Notes: a model not told the origin generated them from the letters alone. DNA of 64,000 bases from CBDFHB01 sp965250115 (GCA_965250115.1 CBDFNJ010000002.1:2480001-2544000), one strand, 5' to 3'; shown: positions 1-10,236, numbered from the stretch's first letter. Numbers and translations are program-made.

Positions 1-465
1 AGAGAAGAGCTCCTCGTCGCTCAACGCGCTCCGGATGACGTCGGGCAAGGTCGCGAGAACCTCGACCCGCTCGTCGGCGTCCCGGTAGCGCGTCTTTCGA
101 AGCTCCGCCATCGTGTAGCCGACTATATCGAGTGGTGTCGGATCTTCGTGAGCCACGCTCACACGATCCTCCGTCACCGTGAAGGTCGTGTCTCCGATGA
201 CGAAATGCTCCCCAATCTCGAGCGCAAATCGGTCCTTTTCCTTCCCCTGTACGAAAATGGAGTTCTTCGCCTGCTCGAGACGCTCGACCTCGAGGCGCCC
301 CTTGGACCACCGCAGCTCGGCGTGGTCTCGCGAGAGACTTCCCTCCCAGCCCACCTCGAAGGCGTCTTCCACCGATGGTCGTCGACCGAGGCGAACGGAT
401 CGCTCGGGCCTCAGACGACAACGACTCTCTGTGCCAGCAGGGCCACGTGCGACGAGTTTTGGCAT
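1..465 (-). CDS. FHA-domain protein (3' end beyond window)
   Basis: The minus-strand frame opens with ATG at 465 and stays open to base 1 (155 codons), so the protein continues off the left edge. The N-terminal 100 residues look like a forkhead-associated phosphothreonine-binding domain: RLGRR, then SRDHAEL (the conserved SxxH region), then a KNSIFVQG strand. It starts 4 nt after the stop of the upstream receptor kinase, so the two are probably co-transcribed and the FHA domain may read phosphothreonines made by that kinase. What follows the FHA domain (an effector such as a GAF or cyclase domain is common in such proteins) cannot be seen here. Confidence 0.8.
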   Translation of the reverse strand, partial: MPKLVARGPAGTESRCRLRPERSVRLGRRPSVEDAFEVGWEGSLSRDHAELRWSKGRLEVERLEQAKNSIFVQGKEKDRFALEIGEHFVIGDTTFTVTEDRVSVAHEDPTPLDIVGYTMAELRKTRYRDADERVEVLATLPDVIRSALSDEELFS

Positions 466-469
466 GATT

Positions 470-2400
470 TCAGAGATCGAGTCCGATCAAGCCCTCTCGG
501 GTCGGCAGGAGAGACTCCTCTCGTGTCACGCGATAGAGCATCGCCCACAAGACCAGAATCAGAAGAAACTCTACTCCGGCCGCAATCCAGCCCAGAGCGC
601 CGAACTGCCGGACCAGGCTCGTTACGGGTGACCTCGCCTGGGTGCGGTCGTGCTGCACGATCGCGGACCACTCGTCGTTCTCCCGAAGCGGTGTGAACGC
701 GGCCAGGAAAACGCCGCGCTCCCGCAGAGGGTCTCGGTATTCGCGGCCCTGTCCCGACTCACTTTCGACGAGGGCCCGTACATCCGGCTTTTCGGCATAG
801 TCGAGACGCGCCACCGGGAGCTTGGTCGTCTCGCCGAGGGGGCAAGGATGGCGGACGAACTGACCGCGATTCAGAAGAACGGCGAAGCGGTTCGGGCAAC
901 CGCTGTCGGTAGGGGGGCCTTCCGCTTCGGCGAGCCATTCGTTGAATGTCTCGAGGTGAATCGTAGCGGCGAGGACGCCGATGGTCTCCTCGCCGTTCCG
1001 AATGGGACTCGCCACGCTAACCAGGATGGGATTACCTTCAGCGGTGCTCTCGAAGGCGAGGGTGAGTCCGGTTGTCTTTCGCGGCCTCGCGACCTCTGGA
1101 GCGCGATCCCGCGAGATGTCCTCCTCCCCCCTGAACCACTCGCGGTAGGCGTAGCGAGAGCCGACCACGCGATCGTCGAAGGGAGCGCGTGCGAGCACCA
1201 CCGCGTTCGCGTCGGCCACGACCCAATTGTGGAAGTAACGGTCTCGAGCTCGTCTCGCGCGGCCTCCCGCGCCTCAATGCGCTGCACTGCGGAAAGGTTG
1301 CGGTCGACGACGGCGGCGATGAGCTCGGCGTTTCCCGTCGCGCTCTCGAGCGTCTGCTGGGTCAGCGCCTCCGTGGCGCGATACTCCGCTTCGGAGCGCA
1401 CCCAGAGACCGACACCCGCCATCACGAGCACGAGCGCGAGGGGTCCCAGCAAGCCGAAGAAGACGAGAGGTCGGCGGGTGCGGCGTCGCTCCCGGAGATC
1501 GAGAGCTTCGATCACTCGCGGCACGTTTTGGAATCGCTCGACTGGATCTTTCTTCAAGCATCGGTCGACGATCTCGGCAAGCGAGCGATCGACGTCTTCG
1601 CAACGATGGTGCGCCGTCGGAGGGGGAGACGTCTCGATGAGCTCGCGATAGCGCGCGATCCGTTCCTTGGTCGAGCGGCTGCTCGCGAGCCTATCGCTCG
1701 CCTCCTCCGTTGCGTAGGGAGGCTTCCCAGTGAGCATCGTATGGACGAGAGCACCGAGCGAATAGATGTCCGAGCGGACGTCGGGTCGCGCCCCCGTTTC
1801 GGTTTGCTCGGGCGCCATGTAGAACAGGGTCCCAATGGCGGGACCCTCCTCGCTGCTCAGACGAGCCTGGCCGAAGTCGGCCAGGCGAATTTGATTGCGG
1901 TCGTCGAGGAGCACGTTGGCGGGCTTGAGATCACAGTGAAGGATAGCTTTGCCGTGGAGGTAGACGAGCGCCTCGGCAACGTCCCGGAAAACACGGACGG
2001 CGTCTTTCGCGGGTAGGGGGCGCTCCGCGATCTTATCCGCGAGCGAGCCACCCGCGAGGTACTCCATCACGTAGTACGGCGGGTCGGCATCCCACCCGAC
2101 TTGAAGCAGGTGGACGACGCGCCTCTCGCTCAGCACCTCGACGAGCTTTCCGACCTCCCGCTACAGCAAGGGCCAATCGAGACCCTTGAAACGGGGGAAG
2201 AACTTGATGGCTACTTTGCGTCCGGTGTTCTTCTGGAGGGCCAGCCAGACCTCGCCGTAGGAGCCGGCGCCGAGTAGCGTCTCGACTTCGTAGCCCGGCA
2301 CTTCGGGACGGGACAGAAAAGAGCTCCGATCTTTCGAGCGAAGCCGCTCCGCCTCGTCCTGGACGACGGTTTGCTCGGTAGGTTCGTCCTTCCCGCTCAT
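470..2400 (-). pseudogene. Receptor-type Ser/Thr protein kinase, broken by a TAG and a frameshift
   Basis: Bacterial eukaryote-like kinase with a C-terminal sensor region. Visible in order: glycine loop GAGSYGEVW and Lys in VAIKFF; catalytic loop HCDLKPANV (Cys where Arg is usual); LADFG; APEQ; a membrane segment near 1430-1480; a Cache-like extracellular region; and a second membrane segment near 550-600. An in-frame TAG at 2161-2163 follows codon 79 (DWPLL-stop-REVGKL), and near 1240 the frame shifts by one base (one C appears missing). The span is 3n+2 nt, as expected for one missing base. Translation resumes cleanly after each lesion, so the decay is recent or an assembly artefact. It is divergent from lexA and 4 nt upstream of the FHA gene. 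Confidence 0.8.
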
Positions 2401-2445
2401 CGCTCGTGAGATTCTAAGGTAGTTCTCACCTGTTTTGGTTCTTTC

Positions 2446-2475
2446 TTGACATACCAGATATTTGTCTGGTATGTT
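2446..2475 (+). promoter_or_regulatory. lexA promoter
   Basis: TTGACA at 2446-2451 and TATGTT at 2470-2475 are separated by 18 nt, only 6 nt upstream of the lexA ATG at 2482. The promoter lies in the 81-bp gap between the divergent kinase gene and lexA and should drive lexA-imuA-imuB-dnaE2. The nearly leaderless spacing is unusual, since the expected start site falls at or near the ATG. Confidence 0.65.
2449..2474. promoter_or_regulatory. Candidate LexA operator (perfect 10-bp dyad)
   Basis: ACATACCAGA and TCTGGTATGT form a perfect 10-bp inverted repeat around a 6-nt centre (TATTTG). It covers the promoter spacer and overlaps both promoter elements of the SOS operon, the expected position for LexA autorepression. 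The sequence does not match the Escherichia coli CTGTN8ACAG or the Bacillus CGAACN4GTTCG box. Binding is inferred from position and symmetry. Confidence 0.7.
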
Positions 2476-2481
2476 CGAGCC

Positions 2482-3090
2482 ATGCCCAAGACACCTCCCG
2501 GAGAGACGAGAGCGCGTGTCTTTGGCTACGTCTGCGAGCGGCTGTTGGAAGGGCGCCCCCCCACGATTCGAGAGGTGCAGCGCGCCTTTCGTTTCAAGGC
2601 CGTGGAAACGGCACGCGCCCATCTCGAAGTCCTCATTCAGGAAGGCCGTCTGACGAAGCGTCCCGGCGAGTCCCGCGGCTTCGTGCTTCCCGAGCTCGAG
2701 GGTCTCCGAGCTCCCAAGCTCGTGCCGATCTTGGGACGTGTGCAAGCGGGAGCTCTTTCGACCGCCATCGAAGATTTGGATGGATACGTTCCCGTGGAAA
2801 CCGAGAAAAAAAGAGGCGATCTCTTCGCGCTTCGGGTGAAGGGCGAGAGCATGAGGGGCGCGGGCATCTATCCCGAGGACCTCGTCATCGTGCGCCGACA
2901 GGCGACCGCTCGCTCGGGAGAGATCGTCGTGGCCCTCGTCGAAGATGAAGCTACCGTCAAGCGGCTTCGCATCAAGAACGGCCGCATCGAGCTCCATCCG
3001 GAAAACCCCGCCTTCGAGATCATTGTCCCCGCCAGGTTTCAATGCATGATTCTGGGTAAGGTCATCGAATCTCGACGGTCTTTTGAATAG
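2482..3090 (+). CDS. lexA: SOS repressor LexA
   Basis: 202-residue S24-family repressor. Residues 1-70 form a winged-helix DNA-binding region; the autocleavage bond is Ala89-Gly90 in GRVQAGALS; the catalytic pair is Ser123 (VKGESM) and Lys160 (ATVKRL). RecA-stimulated self-cleavage would derepress the operon. ATG 2482 is preferred over the in-frame TTG at 2446, because that TTG is the -35 box itself. imuA starts 3 nt after the TAG stop. It heads the mutagenesis cassette and probably represses it through the 2449-2474 dyad. Confidence 0.92.
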   Translation: MPKTPPGETRARVFGYVCERLLEGRPPTIREVQRAFRFKAVETARAHLEVLIQEGRLTKRPGESRGFVLPELEGLRAPKLVPILGRVQAGALSTAIEDLDGYVPVETEKKRGDLFALRVKGESMRGAGIYPEDLVIVRRQATARSGEIVVALVEDEATVKRLRIKNGRIELHPENPAFEIIVPARFQCMILGKVIESRRSFE

Positions 3091-3093
3091 ACG

Positions 3094-3732
3094 ATGGCGA
3101 CCCCTGGATATTTCGCGGCGGAGCTGCCCTCTTATCATGGAAGCAAAGACTGGGGACTCGAGCAGATGTCGGGACGCCTCGTCGAGATCTCGGGGCACCA
3201 CGCCGCGGCGAATCTGACCGTTGCCTTCGGCCTCGTCCTCGAAGCCCAAAAGGCCAACGAGCCCGTTGCCTGGGTCACTCTGAAACAGAGCACCTTCTTC
3301 CCTCCCGACGTCGCCGACTCCGGTATCGACCTCGCGCATCTCGCCGTCGTACGCGTCGAAGACCCGCTTGCGGCATCACGTGCCGTCGTCGAGCTGACTC
3401 GCTCAGGAGGCTTCGGCCTCGTCGTACTCGATCTCGGGCCCGAGGCGATTCGAGAGAAAGCGCAACGCGAACGCGCGGGACGTGGTAGAGCCAAGAGACT
3501 CACGACGCCTTTCATGACCAAGCTTGTCGGACTCGCACAGAGGAATGCGACCGCCGTCGTCGTTCTTACCGAGAGGACGCCGCAATCGAGCTCGCTGCGC
3601 GCCGAGGCACGTCGGGACAAGGACATCCTCGACACTGGTTGTGAAGTCGAGGTCGCGGTCGTGAAGGACAAGCGCCGGGGACCGGGGCGTTGCCATCGAG
3701 AGGTGTGTCGTGTACCGGCTGGCTTGCGTTGA
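3094..3732 (+). CDS. imuA: ImuA-like RecA-fold accessory protein of the SOS mutasome
   Basis: 212-residue protein in the imuA position between lexA and imuB. The RecA-like core is recognisable from strand patterns such as LVEISG, FGLVVLDLG and AVVVLTER. The place where RecA has its P-loop reads ISGHHAAANLT, with no GKT/GKS, so ATP binding is doubtful. ImuA proteins are thought to link the mutasome to RecA. The 3' end overlaps imuB by 23 nt, indicating translational coupling. Assignment rests mainly on context and fold resemblance. Confidence 0.75.
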   Translation: MATPGYFAAELPSYHGSKDWGLEQMSGRLVEISGHHAAANLTVAFGLVLEAQKANEPVAWVTLKQSTFFPPDVADSGIDLAHLAVVRVEDPLAASRAVVELTRSGGFGLVVLDLGPEAIREKAQRERAGRGRAKRLTTPFMTKLVGLAQRNATAVVVLTERTPQSSSLRAEARRDKDILDTGCEVEVAVVKDKRRGPGRCHREVCRVPAGLR

Positions 3733-5207
3733 CCTTCCCGCGTTTCCCCTGCAGGTCCTCGCGAAACGACATCCCGATTGGAAGGACTTCCCCATGGCCG
3801 TCGTGGCGGAAGAGAGGCCTCAAGCTTTCATCCTCTGGGTGAACGAGAACGCACGACGTCTGGGGATTCGCCCCGGACATCGCTACGCGGCCGCTCTGGC
3901 GCTCGCTCGCGATTTGCGCGCCGGCGCCGTGAACGAGACCGAGATTCGAAAAGGTGTCGAGGGACTCACGAGCTCGCTTCGGCGTTTCACTCCGGAGATC
4001 GAGCCCGCGGGAGACAAGTGGCATGCCCCCGGTCTTTTTTTGGCTGAACGCGACGGGCCTGGAGCGTCTGTTTCCTTCTCTCGATACGTGGGCTTCGGCC
4101 ATCGGCAAAGAGCTCGAGTCCGAGGGCTTCGTAGCTTCGATCGTCGTGGGATTCACGCGTTTCGGAAGCTATGCCGTAGCACGCGCCGTCCGTAGGGTCA
4201 CCGTGCTTCGGGATCGCGACGAGGAAGAGACGAAAGCTCGCGGAGTCTCCTTGTCGCGCCTCGATATTCCTCCCGACGCTCAGGAAGCGTTTCTCAAGCT
4301 CGGGCTACGCACCGTGGCCGATCTTCTTCGACTGCCCGCGAAGGGACTCTTACGGCGATTCGGTACAGAAGTCTTCGAGCTCCATCGCCTGGCGACGGGC
4401 GATCTCTTCTCTCCACTGCAACCGAAAGTCGCGGAAGAACCGTTGTTGCGCTCGATGGAGCTTCCCTCACCGGAAACGGCGAGCGAGCGCCTCGTGTTCT
4501 TCATCAAGCAGCTCGTCGACGACTTGTTGAAGGCGCTCTATCAAAAGAGTCAGGCCCTCACCCGGCTCCATCTCATTCTCGAGCTCGACGATCGATCCAA
4601 GCGTAAAGAATCGATCCGTCCCGATGAGCCGACACTGAACGGCCCTCTTCTCCTGGGGCTCGTTCGGCTGCGACTGGAAACGTTGCGCCTCGACTCCGGC
4701 GCCGTGTTCCTCACGATCGAAGCCGAGGCCGTTCGTCGAGCCCAGGAGCAGCTCGCGCTCGTCGTCGAAAAGCCCAAGCGCGAGCCCCGAACCCGAAGCC
4801 TCGCCTTCGCCCGGCTGCGGGCGGAGCTCGGTGAGGCGGCCGTCGTCCGCGCCGAGCTTCTCGAGGGACACCTGCCTTCATCACGCTTTCAGTGGACTCC
4901 TCTCGAGACGCTTCCGGAAGGTGACGCTTCGTTCAGAGACGGGACGCGATCTCTCGTCCGCCGCATCTACGAAAAGCCCATGGTCCTTCCCCACCGCTCT
5001 CGCCACGAGCCCGACGGGTGGATGTTGCGAGGGCTCGAGTTTGGCCCGGTACGTGATTTTCTCGGGCCGTACATCCTTTCCGGCGGCTGGTGGAGACGCA
5101 GCGTGCAACGCGAGTACTACTTCGTCAAGATGCAGCAGGGCGACGTATTCTGGATTTTCTACGATCGATTTCGAAGACGATGGTTTCTAGAAGGCCGTGT
5201 CGAATGA
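3710..5207 (+). CDS. imuB: ImuB, Y-family polymerase-like protein (one-base frameshift)
   Basis: Catalytically inactive Y-family polymerase homologue that recruits DnaE2 to the beta clamp. The first frame starts at GTG 3710 (YRLACVDLPAFPLQVL) and runs to about residue 110. The second frame carries on with FFWLNATGLERLFPSL, the finger/thumb region and C-terminal tail. The switch lies at a run of seven T at 4035-4041: removing one T gives continuous LFWLNATGLERL, and the span is 3n+1 nt. This may be a homopolymer sequencing error or a real slippage-prone lesion. It overlaps dnaE2 by ATGA. Confidence 0.85.
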
Positions 5208-8200
5208 CTCCCTACGTCCCGCTGTGGTGCAAATCCAACAGCTCTTTCCTCGAAGGCGCGAGCCATCCCGAAGAGCTCGTCGAGGAAGCCTACCGTCTCG
5301 GTCTCCCCTCGCTCGCCATCACCGATCGCGACGGCGTCTACGGCATCGTGCGCGCTCACTTGAAAGCGCTCGAGCTCGGCGTCCACCTCATCATCGGCTC
5401 ACAGATTACGATCGACGACGGTGCCACGATTGTGCTTCTCGTCGAAAGCCACGAGGGCTACCGCAATCTCTGTCAGTTGGTGACGAAGGGACGGCTGCGT
5501 TCCGAGAAAGGAAACTCCTCCATTTCTTGGACGGAAGTGGCCGAGCATCAGAGAGGGCTTCTCGCCCTCTGGACGAGCTCTACGGGCGAGGGCTTCCTCG
5601 ATCTCCTAGAAGCCTTCGGGGCCCGATTGTTCGCTTTGGCGACGCGACATCGCCTCGACGTGGACGTTCCCTTTGAGAAACGACTCCGTGAGCGCGCCGC
5701 AAGCTTCGGTATCCCCATTGTCGCGGGGATGGAAGTCCTCTATCACCATCGAGAGCGTCGTGACCTACAGGACGTTCTCACCGCCATCCGACATGGGACG
5801 ACGGTGCGCACCGCGGGACGTCTTCTCAAGCCGAACGCCGAATACGGCCTCCGGACGCCGATCTCTTTTCGCGATCTCTACGCCGACGACCCGCTCGCCG
5901 TCGATCGAACGCTCACAACTGCCGAGCGCTGCGATTTCTCGCTGAAAGAGATCCGATACCGTTATCCCGCGGAAAGGCTTCCCGACGGGAGCACGACGTC
6001 TCAGTGGCTTTCGCATCTCGCGTTCGAAGGAGCTCGATGGCGCTATGGCGGAGACGTGCCCGAGGACATGAAGCGCCAGCTTCGCCGGGAGCTCGACCTC
6101 ATCGAGGAGCTCGACTACGGCGGCTACTTTCTGACGATGTACGAGATCGTTCAATACTGCCGCAAGAACGATATCCTCTGCCAGGGGCGCGGCTCGGCAG
6201 CGAACTCTTCGGTCTGCTACTGCCTCGGTATCACCGCCGTGGATCCGGTGCGTATGGGATTGCTCTTCGAGCGTTTCCTCTCGAAAGACCGAGCGGAGCC
6301 TCCGGATATCGATCTCGACATCATGCATCAGCGACGCGAGGAGGTGTTCCAGTTCGTCTACGAGAAGTACGGGCGTGACCGTGCCGCCATGGTCGCGAAC
6401 GTCGTACGCTACCGTGCCCGCTCCGGCGTGCGCGACGTGGGCAAGGCATTGGGGCTTTCGGAGACGAGCCTCGATCGACTCTCCAAGCTCCTGTCTCACT
6501 ACGACGGTCCGACGATCGAGAGCTTCAAGAGCGCTGGCTTCGATCCCGAAACCCCGGCTCACCAGCACTTGTTGCGGCTCACGAACACGATCCAGGACTT
6601 CCCGCGGCATTTGTCGATCCATCCTGGGGGGTTTCTTCTCGGACACGAGCCCGTGCATCACCTCGTGCCGATCGAGAATGCGACGATGGGGGATCGCACC
6701 GTCATCAGTGGGACAAGGATGACATCGAGGCTCTCGGGCTGTTCAAGGTGGATCTCCTGGGGCTCGGTGCGTTGACGCAGCTCGACCTCTGCTTTCGTTT
6801 ACTGCAGGAGCACCGGGGGCTCGAGCTTTCGATGGCGACCATTCCCCCGAACGACCAGGACACCTTCGACATGATCTGCCGTTCGGAGACGGTGGGGGTG
6901 TTTCAAATCGAGAGCCGAGCGCAGATGGCCATGCTGCCCCGATTGAAGCCTCGGACCTATTACGACCTCGTTATCGAGGTCAGTATCGTGCGGCCCGGTC
7001 CCATCACCGGCGGTATGGTCCATCCCTATTTGAGGCGGCTGAACGGAGAGGAGCCCGTCACTTATCCCCACGAGATTCTGAAGCCCGTTCTCGAGAAGAC
7101 CCTCGGCGTGCCGCTTTTTCAAGAGCAGGTCATGCGGCTCGCCGTCGTCGCGGCGGACTATACGCCTGGAGAGGCGGACCAGCTTCGACGCGACATGGCC
7201 GCCTGGGGGAGAACCGGTCGCATCGAGCGTCACCGGGAGAGACTCACGACGCGCATGCAAGCCAAAGGCATCGCGGCAGAGTTCGCCGAGCGCGTCTTCC
7301 AGCAGATCACGGGCTTCGGCGAGTACGGTTTTCCCGAGAGCCACGCCGCGAGCTTCGCCCTCATCAGCTATGCCGCGGCTTATCTCCTTCGTCACTATCC
7401 CGCGGAGTTCGTCTGCGGGCTCCTCAACGCCCAGCCCACGGACTTCTACTCTCCCGCCACCATCATCGAGGACGGCAAACGCCGCAGTGTCGCGTTTCTA
7501 CCTATCGACGTTTGCTTCAGCTCCTGGGACTGCACTTTGTTCCCAGGTGAGGGGCTGTCTTTTCTCATACGCATGGGACTTCGCTACGTCAAAGGACTGA
7601 GCGAGAACGATTGGGATGGCATCGACGCGGCAAGGCATCGAGCGCCCTTCGTCTCGATGGAAGATTTCGCGAGAAGAACCGCGCTCAACGAAAAAGCCCT
7701 CGCTGCTCTCGCCGAGGCGGGCGCTTTCGATCGCCTAGAGCACACCCGCCGTACGTCGTTATGGAAAGCCCGCGGGCTTCGAAAAGAGGACACCGAGGCC
7801 TTCGTCACCGTTCCCGAGAAAGAAGTGTCTTTCGATGCTCTCGGTGACCTCGAGAGGATCGCGTGGGATTACGACGCCTCGTCACACAGCACGCATGGCC
7901 ACCCTCTGGCGCCGCTGCGTGAGGCTTTGAGCCGGCAGGGATTGCCCGACGCCAAAACCATCTCCCAAATGCGTAATGCTCGCCGAGCCCGCTACGCGGG
8001 ACTCGTCATCTGCCGGCAGCGTCCCGGCACCGCGTCGGGTGTAACGTTCATGACGCTCGAGGACGAGACCGGGTTCGTCAATCTCGTCGTTTGGCCGAAG
8101 AAGTTCGAGGAGTACGCTATCCTTGTGAAAACGACGACATTTCTAGGCGCTACGGGCAAGATCCAGGCCGAGAGCGGCGTCGTCCACCTCGTCGTGGACG

Positions 8201-8262
8201 AACTATGGAAGCCCGAGCTCTCCCTCAAGCCGACGAGAGTCAAGAGCCGCGACTTTCACTGA
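5204..8262 (+). CDS. dnaE2: Error-prone DNA polymerase III alpha subunit DnaE2 (one-base frameshift)
   Basis: Translesion polymerase of the ImuA-ImuB-DnaE2 system, about 1020 residues. N-terminal PHP-like domain (PLWCKSNSSFLEGASHP, LAITDRDGVYG); polymerase active-site region PPDIDLDIMHQRREE; the C-terminal part includes an OB-fold region (GVTFMTLEDETGFVNLVVW). Start ATG 5204 overlaps the imuB stop (ATGA). Near 6705 a single base is missing: GTCATCAGTGGGAC should probably read ATC-CAG-TGG, after which KVDLLGLGALTQLD continues in the new frame; the span is 3n+2 nt. Otherwise undamaged. Confidence 0.9.
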
Positions 8263-8333
8263 GACGTTCGTCTGGCGAGCCCATTGCTCTTCGCAGTGCG
8301 ACACGCTAGCCTGATAGGGGCGGTGGACGAACA

Positions 8334-8597
8334 ATGAGCAACTTCTCTGGCGGCAGCGCTTTCGGAATGGCCACTCAGATCTCCGAGGGATACATGGTCG
8401 TGAATCCCTTGAATCTGAAACGGATGTCGAAGGCCGATCTTGGCAAGCTTCAATTCGAGCTCCAACGCATCATGACGGATCTTCGGTCTCAACAGCCCGA
8501 CCAAGACGACACGGTTGCACTGCAGACGCGCAACCGGAAGATCAGCCGCATCCGCCAAGCCGTCCAGGTGATCGACCACCGGATCCGCGGCCGGTAG
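8334..8597 (+). CDS. Small basic protein of unknown function
   Basis: 87 residues starting at ATG 8334, after a 71-nt gap from dnaE2. The C-terminal half (MSKADLGKLQFELQRIMTD... RNRKISRIRQAVQVID) is predicted helical and rich in Arg/Lys. No signal peptide, membrane segment or recognised domain. Codon use matches the neighbours, so it looks real. Family unknown to me. A role with the SOS cassette is possible only by position. Confidence 0.55.
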   Translation: MSNFSGGSAFGMATQISEGYMVVNPLNLKRMSKADLGKLQFELQRIMTDLRSQQPDQDDTVALQTRNRKISRIRQAVQVIDHRIRGR

Positions 8598-8609
8598 AGC
8601 TCTAGTGCA

Positions 8610-9353
8610 CTAGATACCGATGAACTTCGGTTTGCGGCGCTCCCGGAAGGCGGCCAGGCCCTCTTTCGCGTCGCGGCTCGCGAAGATCATTTCGGGCTCG
8701 CGGCGCCACATGGCCGCGTTCTCGACGGGTCCCGTCGGCATCACTTCGTGGGCGTAGCGCTTCATCATGCCGACGACCAGGGGTGCGTTCTCGGCGATCC
8801 GCTCGGCGTATTGCATGGCCGCGTTCATGAGCTCTTCCCGAGGCACGATCTTGTTGATAAGCCCGACCTCGTAGGCCCGGGCAGCCGAAATGGGCTCGCC
8901 CGTCAGCATGAGCTCCATAGCGATTTTGTGCGGGATTCGAGCCACGAGGGAGCTGGCCGCGCCGATGGCGAGCCCGACTTTGGCTTCCGGAAACGCGAAC
9001 TCCGTGTCGTCCGCCGCCACGCAAATGTCGGAGAACTGGACGAAGCCGAGACCTCCACCGAGACAGTGCCCGAAGACCGCGGCGATGACCGGCTTTTCGA
9101 CATCGACAATGTTACCCGGAATCGCCCGCCAAACCCCGAGGGTTGGTTCCGTCAAGTCGGCGCCCACGCAGAACGCCTTGTCTCCGGCTCCGGTGATGAT
9201 GGCCACCCGGTCCTCGCTATTGTTGAACTGACGCCACGTGGCCTCGAGGGCACCCCACATGTCGTCGTTCATGGCGTTTAGCTTTTCCGGCCGATTCAGC
9301 GTGATGACCGCGACGTTGTTCTTGGATTCATAAAGGACGACATTCGTGCTCAC
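8610..9353 (-). CDS. Enoyl-CoA hydratase/isomerase (crotonase) family protein
   Basis: 247 residues, crotonase fold. The CoA/oxyanion region is HCLGGGLGFVQFSDI and the second active-site segment is FAFPEAKVGLAIG. The Glu normally found in GGGCE (rat Glu144) is replaced here (GGGLG), whereas the second Glu (FPEAK) is retained. It may therefore not be a standard hydratase; an isomerase, lyase or thioesterase-type activity is possible. GTG 9353 is preferred because GGAGG lies just upstream; GTG 9359 is an alternative. Divergent from the LOG-family gene. Confidence 0.85.
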   Translation of the reverse strand: MSTNVVLYESKNNVAVITLNRPEKLNAMNDDMWGALEATWRQFNNSEDRVAIITGAGDKAFCVGADLTEPTLGVWRAIPGNIVDVEKPVIAAVFGHCLGGGLGFVQFSDICVAADDTEFAFPEAKVGLAIGAASSLVARIPHKIAMELMLTGEPISAARAYEVGLINKIVPREELMNAAMQYAERIAENAPLVVGMMKRYAHEVMPTGPVENAAMWRREPEMIFASRDAKEGLAAFRERRKPKFIGI

Positions 9354-9404
9354 AATCACCTCCGGTTACGTAAGGGATATACTAGTCGGTTCGGAGCGTC
9401 AAGA

Positions 9405-10181
9405 ATGAACGACACTGTCCGCGACCGCCATCCTGAGGATCTGTTCGAAAGAGGCTCGGGAACCGCCGAAGAGGGCCAGTTTCTGAGTGGCCGCGACCGG
9501 CGACGCTCCGAGCTCGCCCGCACGCTTCGCATTGCCTGGGAGTTCATCCGAGGGTTTCGAACGCTGCACTTCGTGGGCCCCTGCGTCACCGTCTTCGGCT
9601 CGGCGCGTTTCGAAGAGGACCATCGTTACTACGAGTTGGCTCGCGGCGTTGGCTCGCGTCTCGCCAAGGCGGGATTCACCGTCATGACGGGCGGCGGACC
9701 TGGCATCATGGAGGCGGCCAACCGAGGCGCGCGCGAGGCAGGCGGCAAGTCGATAGGCTGCAACATTCAGCTTCCCCAAGAACAGGACGAGAATCCCTAC
9801 CTCGACCTGATGGTGGAGTTCCACTACTTCTTCGTCCGCAAGGTCATGCTCGTCAAATACTCCTACGCCTTCATCGTCCTGCCGGGAGGCTTTGGCACGA
9901 TGGACGAGATCTTCGAAACGGCGACCTTGATCCAGACCGGAAAGATGGCCGACTTCCCCATCGTCATCATGGGCTCTGACTACTGGCGGCCGCTGCTCAG
10001 GCTCCTCGAAGAGAAGATGATTCCCGAGGGAACCATCGACGCGGAGGACCTTTCCCGGCTCGTTCTTACGGATTCTGCGGAAGAGGCTGTCTCGCTCGTC
10101 CTTCGATCGGCTAGGAGCAAGTTCGGCCTCGAGTGGGAGCCGCGCCCGAGCTGGATTCTCGGCGAGCGAAAAGGTGTGTGA
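9405..10181 (+). CDS. LOG-family (lysine decarboxylase-like) nucleoside 5'-monophosphate phosphoribohydrolase
   Basis: 258 residues. Rossmann-type LOG fold with VMTGGGPGIMEAANRGA near residue 90 and the diagnostic LPGGFGTMDEIFE (PGGxGTxxE) near residue 165. Characterised members cleave the base from nucleoside monophosphates; the older name lysine decarboxylase is misleading. About 45 N-terminal residues precede the core. A GGAG lies upstream of ATG 9405. Single gene with a short divergent intergenic region shared with the crotonase gene. Confidence 0.85.
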   Translation: MNDTVRDRHPEDLFERGSGTAEEGQFLSGRDRRRSELARTLRIAWEFIRGFRTLHFVGPCVTVFGSARFEEDHRYYELARGVGSRLAKAGFTVMTGGGPGIMEAANRGAREAGGKSIGCNIQLPQEQDENPYLDLMVEFHYFFVRKVMLVKYSYAFIVLPGGFGTMDEIFETATLIQTGKMADFPIVIMGSDYWRPLLRLLEEKMIPEGTIDAEDLSRLVLTDSAEEAVSLVLRSARSKFGLEWEPRPSWILGERKGV

Positions 10182-10236
10182 TTTGGCGTATCGGAAATCG
10201 GAGCGCAACGCGAGCAAGGATCCGCGCGGAACACCG

